Part shown: positions 9,740 to 21,303 of the stretch, piece after piece
Layout of the letters: every line of letters starts with the position of its first letter
Position numbering within the stretch: position 1 is the stretch's first letter
Assembly (NCBI GenBank): GCA_035610835.1
Contig: CM069457.1
Coordinates: 36,358,553-36,422,552, forward strand
Source of the DNA: Ophiura sarsii
Taxonomy: Eukaryota; Echinodermata; Ophiuroidea; Amphilepidida; Ophiuridae
Direction of reading: 5' to 3'
Length of the DNA: 64,000 nucleotides
The notes under the pieces: model-generated
Seen by the model: the letters and a program-made list of their open reading frames with translations, nothing else
The model's database searches: none
Told to the model about the DNA's origin: nothing
Program-made: the position numbers and the translations under genes

Positions 9740-11735
9740 GAAAAACAAAAGAAAGAGACCAAATAAGTGCATTTTATCTGCCTCATAGTATTTATTAATC
9801 TGTACAATTGTATTGTACCAGTGCTAATTCTCAAAAGTGTGCTAAATCTAGATCAACTACTTCAGTGTCATGGATCAGACTCTCTAAAGAAAAGAGACCA
9901 AATAAGTGTATCATATCTGCCGCATACTATTTATTAATCGGTAGTCTTATTTATAGAAAATGTGCTATTGTAGACAAAGAAACCTTTATGGTGTTAATAC
10001 AGTTATGCCGCTGATTGCAACAACAAAAAAACAAATGATGTTTTTCATCAACAACTTGTATTTTACCAGTGCTAATTCTCAAAAGTGTGCTAAATCTAGA
10101 TCAACTACTTCAGTGTCATGGATCGGACTCTCTAAAGAAAAGAGACCAAATAAGTGTATCTTATCTGCCGCATACTATTTATTAATCGGTAGTCTTATTT
10201 ATAGAAAATGTGCTATTGTAGACACAGAAACCTTTATGGTGTTATGCCGCTGATTGCAACAAAAAACAAACAAATAATGTTTTTCATCAACAACATGTAT
10301 TTTACAAGTGCTAATTCTCAAAAGTGTGCTAAATCTAGATAAACTTTACTAAGTGTCATGGATCGGACTCTCTGAATTAAAGAGACCAAATAAGTCTATT
10401 TTATCTGTCTCATATTATTTATTTATCTGTAGATTTATTATAGAAAATGTGCTATTGTAGACAAAAAAACTTTATGGTGCCATATCTCCCATTGCAGGAG
10501 AAAACCCCCAAAGAATGTATTTCATCAACGTGTATTTTTTATTTGTGGAAGCTAATTCTTGACTGTGCTAAATCTAGATACACTTCTTCAGTGCCATGGA
10601 TCGGACTCTCAAGAGAAAAGAGACCAAATAAGTCTGTTTTATCTGCCTCATATTATTTAGTGATCTGAAAATGTGCTATATATTGTAGGGGAAAACCCTT
10701 TATGGTGCCATGTCTCCCATTGCAGGAGAAAAATCCAAAAGAATGTATTTCATCAACGTGTATTTTGTATTTGTGGAAGCTTATTCTTGACTGTGTGCTA
10801 ATGTAGAAAAAACTTGAAAAATAGCCTTGTCTCTGACAATAGTAAAGAGACCTTAATGTTTTATCAACACGTATTGTATGATATGTGTATGTAGACCATT
10901 TCTAGAAAATGTGCTAGTGTAGAAAAAATCTTTTACGGTGCCATGCCTCTGATTGCAGAAGAAGAAACCCAAAGAATGTATTTCATCGATGTGTATTTTG
11001 TATTTGTGGAAGCTAATTCTTGACTGTGTGCTAATGTAGACAAAAACTTATTGGTGCCTTGTGTCTGACAATGGTAAAAGACCTAAATGATTTATCAACA
11101 TGCATATATGATATGTAAAATGTAGACAATTTCTAGAAAATGTGCTAATGTGGAAAAAAACCTTTTACAGTGCCATACCTCTGATTGCAGAAGAAGAAAC
11201 CCAAAGAATGTATTTCATCAACACATATTAAACCTTTTCACACTGGTCTGACGATCGATCTTTGGACGATCGATCGTCGCTGAATAGAGACTAATTCAGC
11301 AGTTTCAAAACATGCAAGAACTTCGATCGATCAATAGCCATTGGATTCACACAGAGAAGTGGCCCTTTATTTGACGATCGATCGTCATAACGACTGTTAT
11401 TGAGTCTACAAAAGGACGATCGATCATCGAAAGATCGATCGTCAGACCAGTGTGAAAAGGTTTAATGTGTATTTGTCGAAGCTAATTCTTGACTGTGTGC
11501 TATAATCTAGAATAAAACTTATTGGTGCCTTGTCTCTGACAATAGAAAAGAGACCTAAATGTTTTTTATCAACATGTATTGGATGATATATGTATTTAGA
11601 CAATTTCTAGAAAATGTGCTAATGTAGAAAAGAACCTTTTATGGTGCCATGCCTCTGATTGCAGAAGAAGAAACCCAAAGAATGTATTTCATCAACATGT
11701 ATTGTATATATAATAATATGTGACTTATCACATCG
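9740..11735 (+). repeat. Tandem satellite, ~240-250-bp units, about eight copies
   Basis: Units share gtgctaattctcaaaagtgt, agagaccaaataagtgtatc, tagaaaatgtgctattgtag and tttatggtg..atg. They restart near 9822, 10071, 10308, 10547, 10780, 11010 and 11480. The first three are very similar. Later units diverge into a gaagctaattcttgactgtg variant, and a half-unit periodicity (tagaaaatgtgct) is visible. The short frames across the array carry the repeat and are not genes. A palindromic element interrupts the array at 11228-11465. Confidence 0.85.
11228..11465. mobile_element. 238-bp palindromic element flanked by TTAA inside the satellite
   Basis: aaaccttttcacactggtct at the left is repeated in reverse at the right. 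Inside, acgatcgatcgtc-type blocks form further inverted pairs. TTAA lies at both edges (11228-11231, 11462-11465), as in piggyBac-type insertion. Neighbouring satellite units lack it, which gives an approximate empty site. Confidence 0.85.
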
Positions 11736-12291
11736 AAGTCTCTAGATATAAAAATGTGGGTTTTGAAATTCATGTTCAATAACTATTTGGTAGCTTTAAA
11801 ATGACACTTAATATGGAACACAGGTTTTATGCAACTCAGAAGCTTGAAAATACTTATTTTCTTCTTCTTTTCTTCTTCTAAACTTCTTTTGTTATTATCT
11901 GCAAATGAGCCTTGCCGATGTTTCGATGTGATGGGTCATATAATTATGTAGACATTTTCTAGAAAATGTATGAATGTCGAAAAAACTTTGCAACAGTTTA
12001 TCCTGTAACAACTCTGAAAAAGTGCAACTTTTATATGTTTATTTTATTGTAATATTCCAGACACAACTATTTACCAGTATTATTTTGGTGCCCTTAAATT
12101 AAAGATTGTACATTGTAGTATTCTAATAATCTAAAAAGGTCACAGTGTTTTATATTATTATACTTTTGACTAATGTGTCTAACTTGTTTTCCTGGTATAT
12201 TTTTGTTGTGGACAAAATAATAGTTTTTGTTTGCACACTTTTGAAGTTAATTTGAATGAGGCTAAATAAATATAAGTTGTTTTTCTATATC
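11736..12291. other. AT-rich gene-free stretch
   Basis: It carries a weak continuation of satellite words (tagaaaatgtatgaatgt near 11950) and T/A-rich DNA. No element ends or coding frames are seen. Confidence 0.4.
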
Positions 12292-12922
12292 TGAAGAGGT
12301 ATTTTGCAAAAGGGCCTACATCCACTTTGGCTCTTATTGAGAAAAAGTCAAAAAACTGTTTCTAAATATTCAAGTTGAGCAATTGAAAAACTGAATGGAT
12401 TATGAAAGAGGTAAACTACATACTAATTGAAATTGAAATAAATTTTAAATGTGCTAGTTTTAATTTTTTTTAAATCATGTTTACATTTTTTGAAAATTTG
12501 GATGTAGGCCCTTTTGCAACAAAACTCCATCTGTTTGTACATAAAGAAAAAATACCACACACAAAAAAACATTTATTTTAATCATTACAAATAAATAAGT
12601 TTGATATTGAAATGTATATAGGTCACAATCATATGTTTCAAGGAAATAAAGTCATTTTTTTCAAAAATACCTACATCTCATTGTAAACAGCCATTGAAGT
12701 TGTTGTTTTGTTGCAAAAGGGCCTGTATCCCGATTTAATTCTGGATACAGGCCCTTTTGCAACAAAACAACAATTTCAATGGCTGTTTACAATGAGATGT
12801 AGGTCTTTTTGAAAAAAATGACTTTGTTTCCTTGAAACATATGATTTTTCCCTATACATTTCTATATCAAACTCATTTTTTGAAAAAATGCACCATAGCC
12901 CTTTTGCAAAATACCTCTTCAT
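12292..12922. mobile_element. Full-length palindromic (foldback) element, centre near 12742
   Basis: gaagaggtattttgcaaaag at the left is repeated in reverse at the right (gcaaaatacctcttc). The central 12665-12810 is a near-perfect palindrome built on cattgtaaacagccattgaa and tgcaaaagggcctgtatcc. The motif ttgcaaaagggcc occurs six times in alternating orientation. atct flanks both edges, a possible 4-bp duplication. No coding. Confidence 0.82.
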
Positions 12923-14046
12923 CTGTTAAAAGAATTAGATGAACGTTTGAGATGGTAATATTTAAAGGTAATTTTTCCTTGTACCCAATTGAAACCTGTA
13001 TCATACTAAACAGCAGATATGTATTAAGGTATTAATAGCAAACATTTGATGCTATCAAGCAAAATAAGTCAAAAATCATTTACTGTTTTCTACTTTAATA
13101 TGTCATTTGCAAAGCGACATTTTGCAGAAAACCCCATTGCAAATGGACACTTAATTCCAAAGATACGTGCAATTGAAGGGTTTTCAAAATAATAGAAAAC
13201 AAAAATATTTCTATCCTTTCTTTGGTTCTATCTCAAAATCAAAATTCCTGACTTTCGACTCATTTTGATTGATCACATCACATGTGTAGTATTGTATTGA
13301 AACAAAATTGGTGAAAAAATGATGCATGCAGCATGTACATGTGTTTTTATGTGCAATTGTTTTTCTCTGTTCATACAAAAATGTACTAACTTTTCAAACT
13401 AAATATTTAATGCCTGTCTGCTGCGTTATTGTTAAAATTGTAAAACTTGCCAGTCACACATAGTGCAATTTGTAGTTAAGATTTGGTGCATCTATCGTTT
13501 AAATTCTAATTCCCAGTTGGTATACAATGCAAGGGTGATATCTGTTTTATGATTGGTTGTGGGTAACTTCTGCCAACCAAAAAAAATGTTGTGTTGCCCT
13601 CAGCGAAATCATGGTCCCAATTTTATTTTATTTTTAGATTCAAATGTTACCAAATTTGTCAAAATATTAACATTTTCTGCTTGAAATGAATAAGTTTGCT
13701 TGAATAGATTGCTTTTAAACTATTATCACACTAGAAACATTAGTCAAATTGACATTTACCAATTTTGTCTTGTAATGAACCACAGTCTGTCAGTCTGTTT
13801 GGCACTTAACCACAGTCTGTCTGTCAGTGTGTTTGGCACTTGAGAGCAACACAACAACAACAACATTTGGCCTTATTATGAAGACACACTGATATTGTTC
13901 ATACCATGGAATTAGTAGACAGTTCATACAAAGCCAACAATTGATCTGTACAAGATAACTAGATTACCACGAATTGTCACTGCTGTATAATATGTTTGTT
14001 TGTAAGTAACCTATTATAGACACAACAGTACAATGTTACCTGTCAT
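12923..14046. other. Gene-free stretch
   Basis: Nothing coding is recognised. A 32-bp phrase (accacagtctgtcagtctgt + ttggcactta) is tandemly doubled at 13780-13845. Confidence 0.4.
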
Positions 14047-14404
14047 TAGCGTATCTCCCAGGGGGGGGGGGGGGGGCAGACCTGACGGCTTTGACCGGGA
14101 AGACCAGCTCAAACTACCCGGCTAAGGAGGGGAAAGGAACGGGGAGGAGACATGGATGAAGAGGAAAGGAAGAGATTAAAATATTAGAATATTTGTGTCG
14201 TTTGAGATTAGCTCTGTCGGTTAGTTGTTGAGCTTCATCTTTTGTGCCGGTTTTGGCACATCACAAGCCCCCCCCCCCCCCCCCCCCTCAAATTTCTGAC
14301 CCGGTGGCAATTCTCAAAAGAATTGCCAACCTGGGTAAAGTCTAAAGTCCACCAGGAAAAATACCCTTTGCCCTCTATGACAAGTGACCCCAGATACGCC
14401 ACTA
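14047..14404. mobile_element. G/C-tract MITE with tagtggcgtatct ends
   Basis: The right end reads (reverse) tagtggcgtatctgggg. The left end is tag-cgtatctcccagggg, apparently lacking three bases. gtcat flanks both sides (14042-14046, 14405-14409). Homopolymer G (14060-14077) and C (14269-14287) tracts sit near opposite ends. The tggcgta end resembles the hAT-like elements at 54775 and 59739, but a 5-bp duplication is short for hAT. Confidence 0.6.
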
Positions 14405-14816
14405 GTCATTTGGGGTAGGCAAAAACAAGATTGCGTTTTATTCCACCCCCTATTATATGTTATATGGGAGGAAAAACCGAGATGGCATTTTTTCCACCTC
14501 AACATAATATAGGGGTATAGCCTATAGGGGTAGGAAAAATATGAGATTGCATCCCTCCCCCTACCTGTCATGGGTATTACATAATTTCCATATATTTGAT
14601 CAATTCTCATAAATTATATTATTGTATTATTACTTTCCTTTATAGTCAGTCTAGTTCTGTTCTATTTGTTTTATATGTTCTGTGAAACTCTCCTGGTGCA
14701 GTCAAATAAATATGTAGCTACTAGCTATGCAATAATATATTCTATATAACCATACATTTGTAGTTATATGGCAATGCATTCATAATAGCGTTGCCTTAGC
14801 TTTGCTTCAGCCAGCT
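14405..14816. other. Gene-free stretch
   Basis: Contains short repeats of 'gggtaggaaaaa..gagattgc(at)' (14415-14560), perhaps a decayed tandem repeat. No gene is seen. Confidence 0.35.
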
Positions 14817-14978
14817 TATAGTTCCAAATTGCGAGAAATATTTGGATTATGGCTGCACACACGCGTCACTCATGATATGATGCACAGTGCGCTTGTTGCC
14901 TACATGTGCGAATGCTTCCTGCTGCATTCATTCGCAGCTGTAATGAGGCTTCGCCAATTTGAAACTGATTAAACTATA
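14817..14978. mobile_element. Uninterrupted relative of the element at 8101-8623
   Basis: Shares tatagttccaaattg, atgatgcacagtgcgcttgt, cagctgtaa and cgccaatttgaaactgatta with the first copy, at about half its length because no MITE is inserted. It serves as the empty site for the MITE at 8275. Confidence 0.7.
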
Positions 14979-15134
14979 GTTATATTACTGCCAAACTCTC
15001 CTCGTGGAATCAAATAAAAATAATTATAGTTCATTCAGTTCAAGCAAACAAATAGCTCAGTTTTTATGCACATGACCAATAATTATTCATGCACTTTGTA
15101 GTCACATAGTATTGCATGGTATTAGTATTATGTT

Positions 15135-15540
15135 TAAATGTTTACACGTATTAATTTTTAGTAGAAATATTTATATAATCGTAAATGAATTTGTATTTAC
15201 ATTTTGCAATATATTCATGTACCATACATATCTACTATGTATCATTCTTATTATACAATTATCGTAATTCGGTAGCACCTTTGTGCTGAATTTACCAATT
15301 CATACTTGGCAAAATAATTGAATTTTATTAACAAGTATTAATTTTTAGTAGAATATTTATGTTATTGTAAATGAATTTTTGATAACATATTGCAATATAT
15401 CCTTGTACCATTATACATATCAACTATGTATCATTTTTATTATAGATGTACATAATCGTAACTCGGTAGTACCTTTGTACTTCAATTCACCAATTTCATA
15501 CTTATAGTAAAATAATTGTAAAATAGTTTGTAGCATCATA
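15135..15540 (+). repeat. Tandem duplication, ~200-bp unit, two copies
   Basis: gtattaatttttagtagaa starts each unit (near 15148 and 15334). Both then contain atatcaactatgtatcattt-like text, tcgtaa(t/c)tcggtag(c/t)acctttgt and ccaattcatactt. They are moderately diverged. Confidence 0.75.
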
Positions 15541-15971
15541 TATAAATTCATCTGTGAACTATAATATAGGTTCATCCTTCATGTAAGAACTAACCGGCTT
15601 TAACCCTGTTACTCGCGTGAGCGAAGTATAGTTATTGCCGATCGGCAGGCAAACTTGCCGGCTGCCATTGACCTCATCAAATATCCACCATTTGTTTCTC
15701 TTCATAACACGGTAAAATTGTTATACCCCTATACATATTTAATATGACATAATTGTTAGCAAATTTGTAATGGCATTTTGCTAGAGAGATGTGTAAATAT
15801 TCACAATGTATTCATTTTATTTTTTATCATAACCTGTGTATTCTGTTTTTATCATAACCTGTGTATTCTCTCTTAAGACAAATTCTGGATCCAGCAACTC
15901 AGATGTTTAGCACCCTTTGGGCTCAATATTTAGAGAATAAAAGTATTGTTTATAGACCGTACCCGTGTTAT

Positions 15972-16050
15972 ATTGTCTGACATAAATGCGGACGATAGTA
16001 TTATTTATACGCAAGAAATAATACTACCGATCGCATTTATGTCAGACAAT
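15972..16050. repeat. 79-bp hairpin with ~35-bp arms
   Basis: attgtctgacataaatgcgg at 15972 pairs with cgcatttatgtcagacaat ending at 16050; gatagtattattt pairs with aaataatactac. The loop is about 9 bp. Weaker pairing extends outward (gagaataaaagtattgt / acctttattctcattc) with an insertion in the left arm. Confidence 0.75.
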
Positions 16051-16065
16051 ACCTTTATTCTCATT

Positions 16066-16723
16066 CTTAAACAATCATACTTAAGACATTTATCAAAGAA
16101 ATAAGTGCATTTTATTGTCCACATTTGACAACTTTTACCCCTGCTAGGATCGATAACCGACAAACATTCCATCAAATCCCATGCGATGAGTACACCATGC
16201 GTAACCGTTGCAGCGCCGGCATAAGCGCAGGAAAATCGCCAAAGACGCACTGCAGAAGTGCGCGTTATGGAGCAAACCACGCAATGTGAAGGTCGGACAC
16301 ACTGTTAAAACGTAAGCTCCACCTACCCGTGTTCAATTGTGCTCATCTAAATGTTGGCAATTTCTCTGAGAACCAATGGGATTGCTTTAACTTTCTTAGC
16401 TGTTTAAGAATGATGACTAGTACCATATCTATCACTCCTCACTCCACTTCCCAAGTTCCCATTCTTTATTATGCTATTTTTATTTTTCACACATACTTAT
16501 ATTTTTGCTTCCCTTCTCTCACACTAGTCTCTTTCTTGCCATTCTACTAAACACTGATGTTTGGCTTAGGTCGAAAGCACTGTTTCTGCTTCTTTAATTT
16601 GACCTGTTTATTACTGCTGTATTATTCATATTCTCATGGTATCTTTTCATCTTCTCATTGGCCTGTAAATGTTTACAGTGTATTATTTGCTGTTTTCAAC
16701 TGTGTATTCTGTTTAGTTTTGAC
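16066..16723. other. Gene-free stretch
   Basis: Several short frames exist but none has recognisable domains. Composition is pyrimidine-rich after 16430. Confidence 0.35.
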
Positions 16724-16725
16724 TA

Positions 16726-17330
16726 CAGTTCCTCGTGCGAGTGCAACAATAACGTATCTGCATTTTGCTATCTTTGCAGGAGAAGCATTTTTTATGTTTT
16801 TCATACTTATTGTGTTATTGAGTAAAAATATGATGTAATGGAAGTATAAAGATTGTTTTCTTCGATAATATAAATTGAACATCGTGTCATAACAATAAGT
16901 ATTTGAAAAGATATTGACATTTTTAGATAATGTATCTGCACTAACAAATCTAGTGAGTGCAACAACAACGTATGTGGCAGATACGTTATTATTGCAGTGA
17001 CAACATCTTGAAAATAGACAGGAAAACAGAGTGCAAGAACATCGTAAGTGGTAGATACGATGAAATTGCACTCAACATACTATGCAAAGAGAGTGCAATT
17101 TATAACCTAAGTGGCAGAGACGTTATTGTTGCTCTCATATTAATATAAAATAAAATTGAAGTGCACTTACGACATTGTTTTTTATTAATTAAAACATAAT
17201 TCATTTGTTTTAGAGCTTCAAAATTAGCTTTGAAAGAGCGCAATTACCTACTCTTTAAAAATATATAAACAAGTTAATTTCGCCTAACTGTCACTTACGA
17301 CATTGTTGCACTCGCACGACGAGTTGACTG
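16726..17330. mobile_element. Tc1/mariner-like non-autonomous element with internal hairpin array
   Basis: The ends are CAGTTcctcgtgcgagtgca and, in reverse, CAGTcaactcgtcgtgcgag, with TA on each side (16724-16725, 17331-17332). TA plus CAGT is the usual Tc1-like boundary. Inside, gtgcaacaa.aacgta..tggcaga.tacgtt.tt.gca(c/g)tg units (16955-17140) form about three consecutive hairpins. No transposase. Confidence 0.72.
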
Positions 17331-17335
17331 TAGTA

Positions 17336-17806
17336 CAGTCAACTGAACAGGTAGTAAATGTGCTTTGTAACTCTAAAAGTATAACTCCTATTTAAAATAT
17401 CAAATAATAAAGTTGAAGAGAAATGTTACCTCTTTAATTTAATTTAATTTGAGATATTGTGTGCGAAGAATGTTTGATATCAAGGAGGTTACAGTACCAA
17501 AAGCATAATGCGACGTGAATCAATTGGTGATGCTTGTGCAAGGTTGGATAGTCAGCGGCATTGTTCCAATGGATCAATTTGGCACACACATGCATCTACA
17601 CACCCCTGTCATACTCTCCTCCGTGTTGAAAAGAAAATTGTGAAAATAATAATCAACTTACATTTTGGATTGTAACTTTCTCAATAATCAACCATTATTA
17701 GCAACTTTAAATGTATAAATTGATATTTTTAAGCAAGGGTTATACTTTTAGAGTTATAAAAGCACATTCTTTACCAACCAGGTCAGTTACTTTTTTTGGA
17801 CAACTG
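17336..17806. mobile_element. Tc1/mariner-like MITE, ~470 bp, adjoining the previous element
   Basis: TA (17334-17335) then CAGTcaactgaacaggtag at the left; the right end in reverse is CAGTTGTCCAAAAAAAGTAA, followed by TA. The inverted ends continue through tgtaactctaaaagtataac. The core, cattgttccaatggatcaat and catactctcctccgtgttga, is shared with the larger element at 26287-27450. Confidence 0.75.
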
Positions 17807-17808
17807 TA

Positions 17809-18477
17809 TACTTACCTTGGTATGTTTATTTTGCACCCATTTTTATAGTATATTTGAAATACACTATGTACATGTTCAATTATATATATCCATTAATGTT
17901 TTAAACAAAGTGTACACTAGGGTTCATGTCTCCATCTGGCCCTTCAGTATGTATAAATTAAAATTGCCCAATAAGTATGCGTAGGAAGTGTTGTTTTATA
18001 CAGGCCCCTCGTTTTTTTGCAGGAAAATATGAGCTTTTAAAGGATACCTACTAAAATCTTAATAATAAATGGGGAATTTAGGTCAATGTTAGATGTAAAT
18101 TTAGGTGGCAATTTTATGAAGAAAATGTATTAGAAAAAAGAAATCTGTTTTGAGTGCCAATGTTCTATTTTTGAAATAGTTTACATTGACAATTTGTTAG
18201 ATGTTTTTAGAAAGTTATCTATTATTATATAGTATTATACCAAAAAAATGTGCCTTTGATCTCATTTGTAAGAGCTCTATCCATTGTATGTAGGATATTA
18301 ATTAACATTATTCTATAATGCTTATTCAAGAGACTGTTATAAATAAATAGTTAACATTTTTGTTTAAAAATTATGCTGTAAGTTTGCGTTACCTTTTCTG
18401 CTTTGTTGGGATCGTCGTCATCAACACAGCTATGTTGCCATTGGGAGAGCGCAACTTGCTTTCCAGGTCTTACAATT
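17809..18477. other. AT-rich gene-free stretch
   Basis: No element ends or coding frames are recognised. Confidence 0.35.
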
Positions 18478-19257
18478 CAGCCCTTTTATGTAAAAAGGAT
18501 GCATCTTAGGGCATGTTCTCACTGTGGGAATGTGGACTCATACCTAGGTGCGAGTCTACATTCATAACAGTGATGTTGCGTTCTCATTGTGCGATAAGAT
18601 ACCCTGAAAATACATCAAAATACCGATGTGGTATCGAGTCCACTTACCCGGATGTTACTTGTTTACAAGTTTTAGCGAGTGCGCCGTGCATACTTACTGC
18701 GTAAAAACCACGCATGCATGACATTTGGCCGCGTGAAATTGCATTTTGAAGCGCGCGACGGACGGCGGCGCAGTCTGATGCAGCGCAACATGCTTGTTAT
18801 TGTGGAACAAGTGGTACGAGTCCACATACAATAAGTAAAACGGGAGGCGTTCCCACTAGCGATTTTGATACCACGTCCTAGGTGCGAGACTACCTCTTCG
18901 AGTAGGATTCGACCCTACATCGTGGAGCGAAACCCCTTATTGCGCGTTTCCACTAGGTTTAGAAGTAGACTCGATGTAGCATCGAGTCCACGTCCTGGTA
19001 TTAAACAGCCACAGTGGGAACGCGCCCTTATATGTACTTTCCTAATAATATACTTCCTTTTAACATTGATTGTGTTAACTTGGTTCAATAATCGTCACTT
19101 AGGAAAAGGTTGCAACTTGTAAAGACAATAGAAGTAATATACTGCCTTTTACCTCAACATAATTTATGGAGAAAAAAGCTAACTTTGATCATGTTAAAAG
19201 GAAGTATACTGTTAGGAAACTACACATAAGATACATTCTTTTGCCATAAAAGGGCTG
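18478..19257. mobile_element. cagcccttttatg MITE interrupted by a PIF/Harbinger-like insert
   Basis: Outer inverted ends cagcccttttatg and cataaaagggctg continue as tactttcctaat.atacttc against gaagtatactgttaggaaa. The copy at 42237-42483 is the same element without the insert. Both share ggaaaaggttgcaacttgta and aaaaaagctaactttgatca. Confidence 0.88.
18509..19027. mobile_element. PIF/Harbinger-like MITE (519 bp) nested in another MITE
   Basis: The ends are gggcatgttctcactgtggg and (reverse) gggcgcgttcccactgtggc, flanked by TTA at 18506-18508 and 19028-19030. The paralogous outer element at 42237 reads gtatcttatatgtac with a single TTA, a clean empty site. The interior has repeated 'ggtgcgagtct' and 'cgagtcca' phrases in both orientations, possible subterminal binding repeats. 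Confidence 0.92.
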
Positions 19258-19432
19258 CATTGGTCTGTGCACAAGTTCAGGGTCAACATCCATTTTGATT
19301 TGCACTCATAGTCACAAATTGAACAAACAGGAGAGAGTAATTTTGAAATTTGGATATTTATGTGTCCTTTGATCTCGTTGTAGAGTCCAAGACAGGGCTG
19401 GATGTACCCTGGCCCCCTAACTCAACATAAAA

Positions 19433-19916
19433 GTTGGTAACCATGACTGTTCTAAAAATCGCAGAAAAGTGGTATATTTTCGATTGTCAGCGCTGACACT
19501 TGGTGAATGCGAAATCATGAAAATAGGGGGCGTTTCATGAATTAGTCTCCGCGAAATTTTAAAAAGTGGTATTTTATGAAGAGAAAAAAACTAAAAACAT
19601 CACATTATGGATTTAATCATTTGATAGAACATATTAACAACCCAAATACACCATTTGGGGTACACCAGTTTATAACAAATGACCATAAACACCTGTTACT
19701 GTTGGGAGCAACAAGTTTTTATCTATTTAATGTATAAAGTGTCTTTGAAAAAGGGTGTTTGAAATTATAGTAATTGAAAAGCAAAAAAGGGGTTATTTTT
19801 CACTCCAATTTTGTCCTCGTTTTTGCCAAAAAAGGGGTGGGGGGGGGGTAAAATTGTTGAAATATCCTTGCAAATGGGTACTTTGAAAAAAATAAAGAAC
19901 AGTCATGGTTACCAAG
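19433..19916. mobile_element. 484-bp element with 20-bp inverted ends
   Basis: ttggtaaccatgactgttct at 19433-19452 is exactly the inverse of agaacagtcatggttaccaa at 19897-19916. The interior is AT-rich with a G run at 19841 and no recognisable frame. Target duplication is not evident; the right edge abuts the GATAAG array. Confidence 0.72.
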
Positions 19917-20662
19917 ATAAGGGACGTAAATCCCGAGCCTTATATATACAAGGGGCCTTATCCCTAGTTAATGCTCCTTATCTGTAGATAAGGATCGTTA
20001 ACCCCAGATAAGACCTGCCTTATCCTAGGTTTACGTCCCTTATCTGGGGTTAACAAATTAAACCCCAGATAAGGGACATTATCCTAGGTTTACGTCTCTT
20101 ATCTTGGGTTAAGGCCCTAAACCCTGAATAACGCGCCATAGATAAAGGGCCTTATTCCTAGTTAACATTCTTTATCTGTAGATAAGGAGCGTTACCCCAG
20201 ATAAGGCCCATTATCCTAGGTTTACGGCCCTTATCTGGGGTTAACGCCCTAAACCCCTAATAACGTGTCTCATTTTTGGATAAGGGGCCTAATCCCCAGC
20301 TAAGACACGTTATTTAGGGTTTAGGGCCTTAACCCCAGATAAGGGACATAAACCTAGGATAAAAGGCCTTATCTTGGGTTAAGTTGTTAACCCCAGATAA
20401 GGGATGTAAACCTGGGATAAGGTAGGCCTTATCTGGGGTTAAAGCTCTTTATCTACAGATAAGGAGTGTTAACTAGGAATAAGGCGCCTTATCCATAGAT
20501 AAGGCGCCTTATTTGGAGTTTACGTCCCTTATCTGGGGTAACGAGCGTTTACTATGGATAAGACGCCTTATCCATAGATAAGGTGCCTTAACCCCAGATA
20601 AGGAGCGTTAATCCCAGATAAGGCCCGCCTTATCTGGGGTTTACGTCCCTTATCTGGGGTTA
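19917..20662. repeat. Alternating-orientation GATAAGG/CCTTATC array
   Basis: About 745 bp consist of blocks such as ccccagataagggacgtaaa and their reverse complements, with spacer words ggttaac, ggtttacgtccc and cctagg. By eye there are about 29 exact GATAAG or CTTATC hexamers. Orientation changes every one to three blocks, so the strand can fold into many small hairpins. GATAAG is the GATA-factor core; whether that matters here is not known. Confidence 0.85.
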
Positions 20663-20919
20663 AGGCGGAAATGACACACTTATGCTTCCATACATGCACA
20701 CGCAATACAATGCGCAGTGCAGTGATGCAAGGGGCCCGGCAAGGGACTCGTATTTACTCCAACCGGTGTTTAAAGTAACACCCTAGTTTTTGCAGTGCAT
20801 GTGTAAATACGGGGTGGGGTATCCCTAAATCCCCACCCCCTCCCCTCTCCATGTTATGCATGATAATGCTCACCTATGGCGCGCCCGAACGGACAAAATC
20901 ATGTTGATTTCTCACTCAC

Positions 20920-21300
20920 GTCAAGTTTCACACACTACCTATCGAGCCCTTAGTAGGTTTCACACGCTATATGTCGAGTTTCACACACTGGTTATCGAGT
21001 TTACTTCCCCCTACCAAGTTTCACACGCGTATGTCAAGTTTAACACACTGGTAATATGGAACGCCAGAGCGGCTATAAATCATCCAATTGTCACACACTT
21101 GATGAGTTTTAGCTCTTTACCGTGTTTAGCTCACTATATATCGAGTTTAGCTCACTATGTATCGAAAAAACCTCACTATATCGAGTTTAGCTCACTACAT
21201 ACCGAGATTACCTCTCTACATATCGAGATTACCTAACTACATACCGAGATTACTTCACTATATATCGAGTTTAGCTCACTATATATCGAGTTTAGCTCAG
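20920..21300 (+). repeat. Degenerate ~20-bp 'cgagtttcacaca / cgagtttagctcac' repeat, plus orientation
   Basis: Repeats of gtttcacac(a/g)ct..tatcgag (20925-21050) grade into tcactata(t)atcgagtttag (21120-21300). These continue after a foldback insertion as cgagattacctc and cgagaatagcgc. The frames are open over parts but encode only the repeat. Confidence 0.8.
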
Positions 21301-21303
21301 TAT

